Assembly (NCBI RefSeq): GCF_000691865.1
Contig: NZ_JMIO01000017.1
Location: 1 to 44,868 of the forward strand
DNA: 44,868 bases
From: Methanoculleus sp. MH98A
Lineage (GTDB): Archaea > Halobacteriota > Methanomicrobia > Methanomicrobiales > Methanoculleaceae
Reading direction: 5' to 3'
Shown: positions 1-8,251 of the stretch, one piece after another
How positions within the stretch are numbered: position 1 is the stretch's first letter
Layout of the letters: each line of letters begins with the position of its first letter
The notes under the pieces: generated by a model
What the model was told of the DNA's origin: nothing
Databases searched by the model: none
The model's input: the letters and a program-made list of their open reading frames with translations, nothing else
Translations under genes and position numbers: made by a program

Positions 1-317
1 TTCAGAGTCCAGTAGGGAGGCGACGTCACGACCAGGTGAACACTCTCATCGGGAAGAAATGCAAGCTCGCGGCTATCCGCATTTACAAAACGGTGGTTCG
101 TCGGCAGGTTGCCGGAGATGGCCTCGATCTCTTTTATCAGTGAGAGATCCTTTGCTATCTTCGGGATGGCCCGCTGCCCATCAGTCCTGGCCACTTCAAA
201 GATCTCGGCCGGCACGTAGTCCTCCAGCGGCTGATCCTGCCCGGTCTTATTGATAAAAAACTGTCTCTCGGCAACAACGGGGAACGTTCCCGGCGGATGA
301 AATGGTCTTGAACTCAT
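1..317 (-). CDS. DNA methyltransferase (N4-cytosine/N6-adenine type), N-terminal part only
   Basis: The reading frame starts at the ATG at 317 and runs off the left edge after 105 codons, so only the N-terminus is visible. Residues 75-105 read like the start of a DNA methylase core: a HRFVNADSREL stretch, then a hydrophobic strand, then TSPPYW at about residues 98-103. That is motif IV, the amino-methylating catalytic loop. Motif IV this close to the N-terminus fits the beta-class order, in which the S-adenosylmethionine-binding motif follows later; that part is outside the window. An AT-rich TATA-like stretch (about 335-346) lies about 25 bases before the ATG, suggesting a leaderless message. 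Whether it belongs to a restriction-modification system or is solitary cannot be told here; the gene to its right is not a nuclease. Confidence 0.82.
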   Translation of the reverse strand, partial: MSSRPFHPPGTFPVVAERQFFINKTGQDQPLEDYVPAEIFEVARTDGQRAIPKIAKDLSLIKEIEAISGNLPTNHRFVNADSRELAFLPDESVHLVVTSPPYWTL

Positions 318-559
318 GGCCACTGTTTCTATGATTAATATCCCTTATTACATAACCGCACCGAAGTTCCTCCCCAGTAGTTTGGCGGGCACGACGTGAA
401 CACCATCACGTTCGCTCATGGGCGGTTCCCGTCGCCACGAGGGCAACTTCACACCTGCACCGTCATGTTTTCCGCTTCGACCATTAAAGTGCGCCGTGCG
501 GGGGATGAAACTGAACCGGCACGATGCTAAAGAAAAGAACCGGGGGAGTGCCCCGGCAT

Positions 560-1825
560 TCAGGCGCCGACCCACTCGAGTTCCGGGGTGGCGCCGGCCG
601 ACGCGATACCGTACTGGACGGTCGGCACCCACCGGTAGGCGTCGCCGTCGGCACCCACCGTCCAGAAGGTGTAGTGCGCATTCGACAGGTCGCCGGCACC
701 GTTCAGGTGCGCCGGCCCGAACAGGGGGCCGCCGGATTCCCCTGCGGTTCTCTCGAGTGCGGCCTTCAGCATGGCGGCGTCCGCGGTATCGGTCTCTATC
801 CTGGCCATGGTGACGATCCAGAGCGCATCATAGGTCGCAAGACCGTACCCGTCGGGGTGCCGCCCAAGGAGTTCCCGCATCTCCTGGATGGTGGCCGTGT
901 TCGACGCAACACCCTCCTGGTTCCAGAGCGCCGGGGAGGTAAACCCTGTCTGCTCCGCAAAGCGGGCGGGCTCGCCCGTCACCAGTTCGTCGAGGAGGAC
1001 GTTCCCGTCGCACCCGTACCACCGGATCTCCGGCAGGTTCTCTGTCGCGAGAGCCGCCTCCATGATCCTGTCCGCCTCGTCGAGGCTGACCAGGTAGACG
1101 GCGACGTTCTCTTTCCCGTGCACCGCGATCGCCTCGGCCACCCGGGCATCGAGGTCCGCCGCTATCGCGCTATACTCCTCCTGCTCCGGCGTATACCGGG
1201 CGCCGTCGAGGACCTTGCCGCCGCCTCTCACAAACGCCGCCGTCGTCAGTTTCTCCAGTTCGTCGCCCCAGACGTCGCCGCGCCAGACCGGCAGGATCAC
1301 CGTTACTCCCTGCTCTCTCAGGTAGTACGCCATGACGTCGGCCTGGTAGGTGTCCGGCGGCACGAACCGGTAGACGTTGTCACCCGCAATCGCAAGCGAC
1401 GGCGCCGTGCTCATGGTGCTGACGATCAGGATCCCGTGCTCGTTGGCATACGTCCGGATCGCCTCCAGTTCGGCGCTGGTTCCGGGGCTGATAACAATTC
1501 TCGTCCCCTGCTTTTCAAGCGTCTTGAGTTTCTCCAGCGCGACGGCGGGATCGGCCTTTGTGTCCTCGATGATTATTCCGACACGGTGATCCGACCCGAT
1601 CGAGACGAAGTAATCGTTGATGTCCCCGGCGGCCACCTCGAGGGCGACCCGGCTCGCCTCCCCGCCCCCGGAGTAGTCTCCGGTGAGGGGCAGGAGAGCG
1701 CCGACGACGATATCCTGCACTGCCTCTCCCTGCTGTCCGGGACCGGCCTCTGTTCCGGTGCACCCGCAGGCGAAGACAACCGCTGCAAGAAGGGTAATCA
1801 CGAATGCTGCTGAAACCTCGCTCAT
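560..1825 (-). CDS. ABC transporter substrate-binding lipoprotein, branched-chain amino acid (type I periplasmic) family
   Basis: The 421-residue protein begins with a hydrophobic signal segment ending in a lipobox-like VFAC, so it is probably lipid-anchored outside the cell membrane. The mature part opens with IVVGALLPLTGDYSGGG, the typical first strand of Leu/Ile/Val-binding (LivJ-like) proteins, and keeps family features along its length: a D-T-K-x-D-P segment near residue 95, an SPGTSAE ligand-loop region, and YGLATYDALWI near the C-terminus. Length is normal. No permease or ATPase genes lie beside it in the window, so it is an orphan binding protein here. The ligand is unknown; members of this family also bind amides, urea and aromatic compounds and can act as sensors. 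Confidence 0.88.
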   Translation of the reverse strand: MSEVSAAFVITLLAAVVFACGCTGTEAGPGQQGEAVQDIVVGALLPLTGDYSGGGEASRVALEVAAGDINDYFVSIGSDHRVGIIIEDTKADPAVALEKLKTLEKQGTRIVISPGTSAELEAIRTYANEHGILIVSTMSTAPSLAIAGDNVYRFVPPDTYQADVMAYYLREQGVTVILPVWRGDVWGDELEKLTTAAFVRGGGKVLDGARYTPEQEEYSAIAADLDARVAEAIAVHGKENVAVYLVSLDEADRIMEAALATENLPEIRWYGCDGNVLLDELVTGEPARFAEQTGFTSPALWNQEGVASNTATIQEMRELLGRHPDGYGLATYDALWIVTMARIETDTADAAMLKAALERTAGESGGPLFGPAHLNGAGDLSNAHYTFWTVGADGDAYRWVPTVQYGIASAGATPELEWVGA

Positions 1826-2019
1826 AGGATTTACTTTATGAGAAAAAGAATAATCATTTCGTTTTGAAGCGCAGAAGCACGGCAGATTAGGCCCAAAAAT
1901 AGCCTTTAAGGAAACATTTCACCCGCAGGCATCGAAGGCCGCTCACGCCGGGCGCGTGCCCGACCGACGCGGATGGTAACGGGATGCGGTCGAGTCCAAA
2001 AACAGGCGAGGAACGGGGC

Positions 2020-3111
2020 TTACAGCTCCTCGTCCTCCCCCTGCCGCATCAGGTCCCGCGACTTCTTCTGCATCTCCACGTCGATATCGGTCTCGATGCT
2101 CTTGACCGCCTCCTCTGCGGTCCTGACCACGTCCCTGCCCGGAACCTCCCCGAGAATATCCTCCGGCGGCAGTTCCGTCCCTTCCGGAACATCTGCGGTC
2201 TCGGCAGTGGCACCGAGGTATTCTGCTGCCTGCTTGACGACGCTCGAGAGTTCGAACGGGAAGATGATCTTCGTCGCCTGGCCCTCGGCCATCTGCTTTA
2301 AGGCATCGAGAGAGAGGACGGTGATTGCCCGCTTATCCAGCGGCCGGGCACCGACCGAGAGGATGCGCAGCCCCTGCGCCTCCCCCTGCGCCTGCAGGAT
2401 CCTCGATAGCCGTTCACCCTCGGCCCGCAGGATCTTGCTCTGCCGCTCGCCCTCGGCCTCCAGGATGATGCTCTGCCTGCTCCCTTCGGCACGGAGGATC
2501 GCCGCACGCTTCTCGCCGTCCGCACGGAGGATCGCCGCACGCCGCTCACGCTCGGCCGCGGTCTGCTCGGTCATCGCCTGCTTGACCGCGCCCACCGGGT
2601 CGACCTCCTTGATCTCCACCCGCTCGACTTTGACGCCCCAGGCATCGGTCTCCCGGTCCAGGATGTCCCGGAGACGGGCGTTGATGACGTCCCGGTTGTA
2701 GAGGACCTCGTCGAGTTCCATGTCGCCGATGATCCCGCGCAGGCTCGTCTGCGCCAGCGCCACCGTCGCCGACCGGTAGTTCATCACCTCAAAGTAGGCC
2801 TTCTCGGGATCGATTATTCGGACATAGACGATCGCGTCGACGTTCGTCGGGGAGTTGTCCTTCGTGATCACCTCCTGCCGCGGGACGTCCATCACCTCTG
2901 TGCGGAGGTCGAGTTTCTTGACCACCGTGATCAGCGGAACGACCCACCGGAAGCCGGGGTTCATCCTCCCGATATATCGACCCAGGCGGATCTGGAGCCC
3001 CTGTTCGTACGGCTGGACGATCACCACGCCACGGGCGAAGATGATGATGATGACGATGATGAGAAAGACCGTGATGAGCCCGGTCCATGGAAATTCTCCG
3101 GTAAAAAGCAT
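2020..3111 (-). CDS. SPFH/stomatin (slipin)-family membrane protein
   Basis: The 363-residue protein has one N-terminal membrane helix (about 10-30), then an SPFH/band-7 domain with the slipin hallmarks VVQPYEQGLQIRLGRY and DLRTEVMDVPRQEVITKDN. A coiled stretch at about 185-245 is built from a repeating unit of roughly eleven residues (xxxILRAEGER). Stomatin-like proteins form oligomeric membrane scaffolds and usually pair with NfeD proteins and proteases. The ATG follows the nfeD stop codon by one base, and its GGAGGTAG ribosome-binding site lies inside the end of nfeD, so the two are translationally coupled. Family assignment is firm; the cellular role (membrane microdomain or quality control) is by family only. 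Confidence 0.93.
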   Translation of the reverse strand: MLFTGEFPWTGLITVFLIIVIIIIFARGVVIVQPYEQGLQIRLGRYIGRMNPGFRWVVPLITVVKKLDLRTEVMDVPRQEVITKDNSPTNVDAIVYVRIIDPEKAYFEVMNYRSATVALAQTSLRGIIGDMELDEVLYNRDVINARLRDILDRETDAWGVKVERVEIKEVDPVGAVKQAMTEQTAAERERRAAILRADGEKRAAILRAEGSRQSIILEAEGERQSKILRAEGERLSRILQAQGEAQGLRILSVGARPLDKRAITVLSLDALKQMAEGQATKIIFPFELSSVVKQAAEYLGATAETADVPEGTELPPEDILGEVPGRDVVRTAEEAVKSIETDIDVEMQKKSRDLMRQGEDEEL

Positions 3112-3112
3112 C

Positions 3113-3571
3113 TTAAACTACCTCCTTCACGACGACGTGCACCCCTTCGGAACGCACGACAATAACTTTTCTCCCGACCGGGATCTCTCCCGATTCAGAT
3201 CGGGCGCTCCATTCCATGCTCCCCAGCCGCACCTTCCCCGTGAGCGTCTCCGCATCGACCGCTGCGACCACCGTCCCCTCGAGGCCGACAAGCGAGTCCC
3301 GGGAGAGGGTCGTCGGCGGTTCCTGACCTGGCGTGAGGCGGCCGTAGAGCCATACGGTGACCGAAGCCGCCACAATCGCAGCGAGGACCCCGACGACGAG
3401 ACCCCAGGGAGACGTGAGGATGTCGACGCCGAGGAGGAGGAGAACCCCGAGAATGATCATGACCGTCGCGGGGACGGCGATGAAGAACCCGGGCTGGTAG
3501 ACCTCCACCAGGAGCAGTACCGCTCCGAGCACGATTAGAATCCAGCCGAGAGCGATCCCCTCTGCAAGCAT
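3113..3571 (-). CDS. NfeD-family membrane protein (short form)
   Basis: The 152-residue protein has hydrophobic segments covering about residues 1-75 and a soluble C-terminal OB-fold domain with LVGLEGTVVAAVDAETLTGKVRLGSMEWSA, the classic NfeD C-terminal motif. It lacks the N-terminal ClpP-like serine protease domain of long NfeD proteins, so it is the short type that partners slipins. It is the first gene of a two-gene operon with the SPFH protein. A TATA-like CTTTTATAGG at about 3593-3602 sits roughly 25 bases before the ATG with no ribosome-binding site between, so the message is probably leaderless. Confidence 0.92.
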   Translation of the reverse strand: MLAEGIALGWILIVLGAVLLLVEVYQPGFFIAVPATVMIILGVLLLLGVDILTSPWGLVVGVLAAIVAASVTVWLYGRLTPGQEPPTTLSRDSLVGLEGTVVAAVDAETLTGKVRLGSMEWSARSESGEIPVGRKVIVVRSEGVHVVVKEVV

Positions 3572-3618
3572 AGGAGTGAGTCGGCTTTCGCCTATAAAAG
3601 CCTGCTGAAGGATGGTTT

Positions 3619-4230
3619 TTACCCGAGATCCGTCACCGGCGTGAGCCGGGGCGGCACGGCGCGTTCGACCGTGAGCGGGACGGCCCCGGGCGGGGCGATC
3701 CGGATCAGGAACTTCTCGCCGGGCGCAAGCGGCCGGGAGGGATAGATGACCAGGTCGAACTGTTCCCCCAGCTCAAGGAGCGTGTCGCCGTCCGCCTGCA
3801 GAAACGGGATCGTGTGTCCCATCCTGACGATCGTCCAGTTCCCGGGCCATACCGGCGCCTCTTGAGTCCTTTCGAGACGCTCGGTGCCTTCAGCGGTGGC
3901 GACCTCGAGCGCGGCGCAGCCCATATCGACGCTCCCCATATCGCCGACGAAGAGGCGGACGCTGCAGGAGACCGCCCCCATCCTTGAGGGGTCGGGCCGG
4001 TCGCAGGCGAGGGCGACGCCGTCGACGGTTCCACCGGTGAGCGCGTAACCGTAGACCTCGCCGGAGACCATCAGGCATCCCCCGGTCTCCTCGAGTGCAG
4101 AGTAGACGAAGCCCACCGGATGGCCGGGGGGAGCGTTCAGGGCGTGGACCGCAAGCACGGCAAGCAGGACCGCCACAACGCAGAGGATGATCCCTTCGAG
4201 CACCGTGAGACCGCCTTCCGCCGAATCCAT
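3619..4230 (-). CDS. Archaellin-like / type IV pilin-like protein, divergent and Cys-rich
   Basis: The 203-residue protein starts with a short polar leader, then GGLTVLEGIILCVVAVLLAVLA. This resembles the archaellin N-terminus (leader, Gly, FTGLE-like, hydrophobic assembly helix) cut by prepilin peptidase. The C-terminus, with PGEKFLIRIAPPGAVPLTVE followed by RAVPPRLTPV, matches the archaellin ending (KFTIEVKPxxGAxLPIxRTVP). No other filament genes lie nearby. Unlike usual archaellins it carries several cysteines (GGCLMV, LACDRPD, SCSVRL, GCAALE), suggesting disulfides outside the cell. A TATA box at about 4250-4259 is about 25 bases upstream of the ATG, fitting a leaderless transcript. It may be a minor filament subunit or another surface pilin. 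Confidence 0.72.
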   Translation of the reverse strand: MDSAEGGLTVLEGIILCVVAVLLAVLAVHALNAPPGHPVGFVYSALEETGGCLMVSGEVYGYALTGGTVDGVALACDRPDPSRMGAVSCSVRLFVGDMGSVDMGCAALEVATAEGTERLERTQEAPVWPGNWTIVRMGHTIPFLQADGDTLLELGEQFDLVIYPSRPLAPGEKFLIRIAPPGAVPLTVERAVPPRLTPVTDLG

Positions 4231-4266
4231 ACCAGATCCTCGTCTGGAGGGGATATATACCCGGCG

Positions 4267-5232
4267 TTACGTGCCCGGGCCGTATCGGGCAAAGAGCGCC
4301 GGGGCGCCGAACGAGACCCAGGCACCGGCGACGGCGGCCCGGAGGTACTGGAGGGCGTAGGTTGCGGGAAGCGGATCGGGGGGGACAAGGGACCCCAGCC
4401 CGTACCAGATCGCCCCGGTCACCAGGATCCCGAAGGCGTAGCGGAAGAGGCGGACCGACCCCTTCCCTCTCGCGCACATGCTCCCCGGATGGCGATCCGC
4501 CGCCGCACCGGCCGCAAACCCGAAGAAAAGCCCCGACGCCGTGACTGCGTCCAGGAGAAGGAGCGGGTTGATCGGCTCCCCGGACCGCTCGAGCGCCCCC
4601 GCCGCCCAGGAGGCGGGAACCTCCCAGTCCCCGAGGGCCGCGAGAGCACCAAACGAGGCCATGGCCAGGGCGAGCGACCCTGCAAATGCGGCAAGCACCC
4701 TTCCTGAGAGGGGAAGGGCGGCGATCCGGCGGCCCACCGGTTCCTCGAGAGCGAGGAACGCGAGGAGGACGGCGGCGCCGATCGCCCAGCCCGCAAGGAC
4801 ATCGGTCGGGAAATGAACACCGAGGAACACCCTCGACCCGCCGATGAGAAAGGCCATCCCGACGGCGAAGGCGGTGAACCACTTCCACCGGGCGTCGGCG
4901 GCGAGCAGCCCCCAGAGCACCGCCGACCCCTGAGCGTGCGCCGACGGCAGCCCGAACGACGGGTTGCTCCCGAGCGCCCTGACCCCCGGACAGACCCAGT
5001 AGGGACGGGGGAGGTGGAACGCAACCTTGAGGGCCTGGTTGAGCCCGCCGGATATCCCCATAAGGAGGGCCAGACGGAGCCCGAGACGCGTGTCCCAGCA
5101 CCAGTAGATGAGCGCGATGATCAGCAGGTAGAACTCCGGGTCCCCGAGGAACGAGAAGAACCGCATCGGCACCTCGAGCCACACGGCCTGGGCCTGGAGA
5201 GCCTGGATGAGGACGATCCCGATATCCGTCAT
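4267..5232 (-). CDS. PAP2-family membrane phosphatase
   Basis: The 321-residue polytopic membrane protein carries all three PAP2 phosphatase motifs: K69-x6-R-P (KVAFHLPRP), PSAH at 96-99, and SRxxxGxH at 133-140 followed by D144 (GVHFPTDV). These residues form the phosphohistidine active site at the membrane surface. The family hydrolyses phosphatidic acid, undecaprenyl- or dolichyl-type polyprenyl diphosphates and similar lipids; in archaea, recycling of a polyprenyl carrier or lipid phosphate is the likely job. The region after residue 160 is a second hydrophobic half beyond the core fold. It is preceded by the unknown 436-residue gene on the same strand, 46 bases away. Confidence 0.92.
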   Translation of the reverse strand: MTDIGIVLIQALQAQAVWLEVPMRFFSFLGDPEFYLLIIALIYWCWDTRLGLRLALLMGISGGLNQALKVAFHLPRPYWVCPGVRALGSNPSFGLPSAHAQGSAVLWGLLAADARWKWFTAFAVGMAFLIGGSRVFLGVHFPTDVLAGWAIGAAVLLAFLALEEPVGRRIAALPLSGRVLAAFAGSLALAMASFGALAALGDWEVPASWAAGALERSGEPINPLLLLDAVTASGLFFGFAAGAAADRHPGSMCARGKGSVRLFRYAFGILVTGAIWYGLGSLVPPDPLPATYALQYLRAAVAGAWVSFGAPALFARYGPGT

Positions 5233-5278
5233 ACGCTGCCTGCCGGTACCGCTTCCCGGAACCCGTGGAAGCGGTCGA

Positions 5279-6589
5279 TTAGGATCTTCCGTTCATGACC
5301 GCTTCCGGGACGTGGACCGCGGGGAACGCGTCGAGGAGTTCCCGCGTCAGCTCGGCCCCGATCGACGGCTGAACGGACTCGAGCCAGAGGAAGAAGCCTG
5401 CCATATGGGGCGTCCGCCGGCTCTCGAACTTGAACCCGCCCGTCTTGTTCGGCACCATCTTGAGGTACTCCTTCTTCTTCCGGGTCCGGAGATAGATGAT
5501 CGGTCGGTAATCCGGGATGTTCACGGCAAGGATGACCTTCGAGAACTGTTTCTGGATCGTATCCGGGTCATAGGTCTTCCCTTTGATGCGGATGGGGTAT
5601 CGGGCATCGAGCATCCGGACGGCGGAGGGGTAAAGTCCCCCGAAGAGGACTTTCTTCACGATCGGCGGGATCTCGTCCGGGGTGCCGAGTTCCCCGACGC
5701 CTTTCTTCGAGGTGACGGTGGAGATGATGCTCTGCAGCCGCTCGTCATGCAGTTTCTTGTAGTCGAACGGCCGGCGGGGCGGCATGTCCTTGATGGATAT
5801 CAGTTTTTCGTGCTTGATCCGGCGGGTAGGACTCCTTTTTAAGTCCCGCTGCCGGATAAGGGCCTTCAAGTCCTCGCAGGTCGGGGTGGTGAGGAGAACG
5901 TTGTCGGGTTCCTTGAGGAGACGGCGGACGACCGCCGTCCGGGAGATATCGACCGAGGAGATGAGGAGGAACGGCACGGTAGGCTGCCCGTAGAGGTAGC
6001 CGAAGAGTTGTTTTTTGTAGCGGATCTCCGCCTCGAACTCTTTTAGGTCGGCAGGAGACGTGATGATCTCTCCAAACGTCAGCGCCCCGGTATGATCGAC
6101 GAGCACAAGATCGACCTCGGCGAGATCCTGGCCGTTCCCCCGGACCTTGATATCCCCGATGTTTGAGTAGAAGAGCCCGTTCTGACCGAGTTGCGCACGC
6201 CGGACTTTGGCGGGCCCGTCGGCACCCCGGGCCACGATGGAGAGGATGAGGTCGGTCTGCAGAGAGAGATCAAGGATCATCTCGTAGACGATCGCCTCGA
6301 ACCACCGCCCTTCGGCGGTCCGCATCTCGGGGATATCCTCCGAGAAGAGTTTTTTTCGATCCGCAGGGCGCAGGTGGCGCAGCGCTCTCATGATGATCGC
6401 CCGCGTCGGCTGGAGCGAGCTGAAGTTTTTGTCGAGCCACGTAATCATTTGCAACATTCGTTTCACACAGCCGGGTATTGTTATCGTATTGGGGACCGGA
6501 TGGGGGTCGGAGCACTTCCTGACAGGGAAGTCTATCATCCTATAAGTGCTCATAGAGTTTCCGGTCTCCAGGACTATGAAATTACGCAT
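5279..6589 (-). CDS. Conserved hypothetical protein, possible PD-(D/E)xK-like fold
   Basis: The 436-residue protein is soluble and is not a family I can name. The central part (about 150-230) contains AEVDLVLVDHTGALTFGEIITS, followed by a helix rich in Glu and Lys and then PFLLISSVDIS. The acidic-strand, strand-Glu, helix pattern resembles restriction-endonuclease-like folds, but the usual Lys after the Glu is missing, so this is only a suggestion. The second half is basic. I chose the first ATG because GGTGA lies six bases before it; an internal ATG at about residue 46 is possible but has no such site. It lies upstream of the PAP2 gene on the same strand. Confidence 0.6.
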   Translation of the reverse strand: MRNFIVLETGNSMSTYRMIDFPVRKCSDPHPVPNTITIPGCVKRMLQMITWLDKNFSSLQPTRAIIMRALRHLRPADRKKLFSEDIPEMRTAEGRWFEAIVYEMILDLSLQTDLILSIVARGADGPAKVRRAQLGQNGLFYSNIGDIKVRGNGQDLAEVDLVLVDHTGALTFGEIITSPADLKEFEAEIRYKKQLFGYLYGQPTVPFLLISSVDISRTAVVRRLLKEPDNVLLTTPTCEDLKALIRQRDLKRSPTRRIKHEKLISIKDMPPRRPFDYKKLHDERLQSIISTVTSKKGVGELGTPDEIPPIVKKVLFGGLYPSAVRMLDARYPIRIKGKTYDPDTIQKQFSKVILAVNIPDYRPIIYLRTRKKKEYLKMVPNKTGGFKFESRRTPHMAGFFLWLESVQPSIGAELTRELLDAFPAVHVPEAVMNGRS

Positions 6590-6705
6590 GGTCTCACCGC
6601 CGCGAGGGGGTTCGCCACGCCCGGCCTCGCAGCAGGGTTAGGAAGGAGGCGAACTCGAACAGGGCGGGAAAAGAGGAGAGTTCCGGTGCCGGGCAGGGCC
6701 CGGGA

Positions 6706-6960
6706 TCAGACCGTCTTGATCGCTTCGTCGAGCGTCATTGCCGGCACGACATGGGCAACGCCGTACGAACTGAACGGCGCGGTGATCTTTAAGATGGAGC
6801 GCTCGTCCGGCGCCTCGAAGACGGCAACCGACATGTGCCTCCCGATGAGGAGGTAGCGCTGGAGGACGTTCACATCCGAGGGGAACTTAAAGTGCTTCCA
6901 GAGTTCCAGAACCTGGTGCGCGTGCTCCGGTTCGAACTGATACCACAGGACAAACAACAT
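6706..6960 (-). CDS. DUF3303-family small protein
   Basis: This is a small soluble alpha/beta protein of 84 residues. It starts MLFVLWYQFEPEHAHQVLELW and contains LLIGRHMSVAVFEAPDERSI, which resemble the DUF3303 (ferredoxin-like barrel) family of uncharacterised proteins. An ATG seven codons upstream (6981) is in frame, but the ATG at 6960 has a GGTGA ribosome-binding site at a good distance, so I prefer it. It lies 82 bases downstream of the last ABC permease gene and may be read from the same transcript. Function is unknown. Confidence 0.72.
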   Translation of the reverse strand: MLFVLWYQFEPEHAHQVLELWKHFKFPSDVNVLQRYLLIGRHMSVAVFEAPDERSILKITAPFSSYGVAHVVPAMTLDEAIKTV

Positions 6961-7042
6961 CGTCTTCACCGGCTCCCCCATATCATCTCAGGTATAAAAA
7001 TCCTGCACCGGTGGCCGGCCCCCACCCCCCCGGGCGAGCCCG

Positions 7043-8236
7043 TCACTCGTAGCGGAGCGCCTCGATGGGGTTCAACTGCGCCGCTTTCCATGCCGGGTAG
7101 AACCCGGCGACGATGCTGGTTGCCGTTCCGAACGCCATTGCAAAGGCGACGTAGCCGATCACCACGGTAACGGGGATGCCCGCCCCTGCCGACATGGCGA
7201 AGTCGGTGAGGTACTCCGCTACCGTGGTGGTGACGTAGTAGGCGACCGCTATGCTCACGATGCCGCCGGCGATGCTCCCTGCGATCCCGAGGACAAGGCT
7301 CTCGTAGAGGAACATCCGCAGAACCTCCCGTTTTCGCGCCCCGATGCTCCGCATCAGCCCGATCTCCCCCGTCCGCTCCGTGACCGAGATGATCATGACG
7401 TTCAAGATGCTCACGCTCGCGACGAGGAGCGAAACCGCACCGATGCCGAGGAGGAAGATGTTGATGGCGTCGGTGGTCTCGTAGAAGATCTCCAGGATCT
7501 CGCGCGAGTCGAGGACGTCCACGACCTCCTTCCTGCGGTTGATCTGCTGGTCGATGGCGGCCTTCACCCCTTCGATCTCCGAGAGATCGCCGACCTTGAC
7601 GACGACACGGCTGTAGTCCTGCCCCCCATGCCGCTCCGTATACCAGTCCTCCGTGACGATGACGGCGTAGTCGGGGTTGATATCGATCGCCATCCCCCGC
7701 TCCGCCGCGATCCCCACGACACGGACGCTTTCGCCCCCGACCTCGATGCGGCTCCCGGGGTGGAGATCGAGTTCGTCTGCGAGGAGCGAGCCCACCATCA
7801 CCCCCGACGACCTCCCCTGCGGATAGATCCCGGCTTCTTCTTCCAGCAGGAACGGGATGTCGGCCGCCGGCATGGCATACATCGTCACGTAGCCGCTCGC
7901 ATCCCGCACATGCAGCCGGTCCGATGCGAGAATCATGGGGACGACGCGGTGCTCTCCCGCGGCCTTCTCTATCAGCCCCAGGTTTTTATCGGAGATGCGT
8001 GCGGCAAGGGTGTTTCTGGGGTCGAACGGGTCGCCGCTCGATGCCGCGAGGTGCGGGGTGACGAGCAAGGTGTCGCTCACGTCGGAGACCATCCCGCTGA
8101 AGAGCACCGAGAGGCTGCTTCCCATGACGCCGAGGGAGGCGATGGCTATCACGCCGATGATGATGCCGACCGTTGCGAGGACCGAGCGGACCTTGTGCCG
8201 TTTGAGGTTCCTGACCGCGAGATCGAAGAAGATCAT
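7043..8236 (-). CDS. ABC transporter permease, MacB/FtsX type (second copy)
   Basis: The 397-residue membrane protein has one N-terminal helix after FFDLAVRNLKRHKVRS, a large external MacB-like domain (about 50-270), and three C-terminal helices. It contains the signature VTERTGEIGLMRSIGARKREVLRMFLYES and ends in the usual NPIEALRYE. This is the four-helix FtsX/MacB architecture, which couples ATP hydrolysis inside to movement of a domain outside the membrane; such systems export or extract lipoproteins and peptides rather than import solutes. It follows the first permease by 15 bases and shares its length and layout, so the two probably form a heterodimer with the ATPase at 9451-10125. Confidence 0.92.
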   Translation of the reverse strand: MIFFDLAVRNLKRHKVRSVLATVGIIIGVIAIASLGVMGSSLSVLFSGMVSDVSDTLLVTPHLAASSGDPFDPRNTLAARISDKNLGLIEKAAGEHRVVPMILASDRLHVRDASGYVTMYAMPAADIPFLLEEEAGIYPQGRSSGVMVGSLLADELDLHPGSRIEVGGESVRVVGIAAERGMAIDINPDYAVIVTEDWYTERHGGQDYSRVVVKVGDLSEIEGVKAAIDQQINRRKEVVDVLDSREILEIFYETTDAINIFLLGIGAVSLLVASVSILNVMIISVTERTGEIGLMRSIGARKREVLRMFLYESLVLGIAGSIAGGIVSIAVAYYVTTTVAEYLTDFAMSAGAGIPVTVVIGYVAFAMAFGTATSIVAGFYPAWKAAQLNPIEALRYE

Positions 8237-8251
8237 GCCCCGTCACACCTC

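Noticed and set aside
524-1813. A 429-codon rightward open frame
   Set aside because: It is wholly antisense to the binding-lipoprotein gene, Arg/Gly-rich and has no domain; long antisense frames are common at this G+C content.
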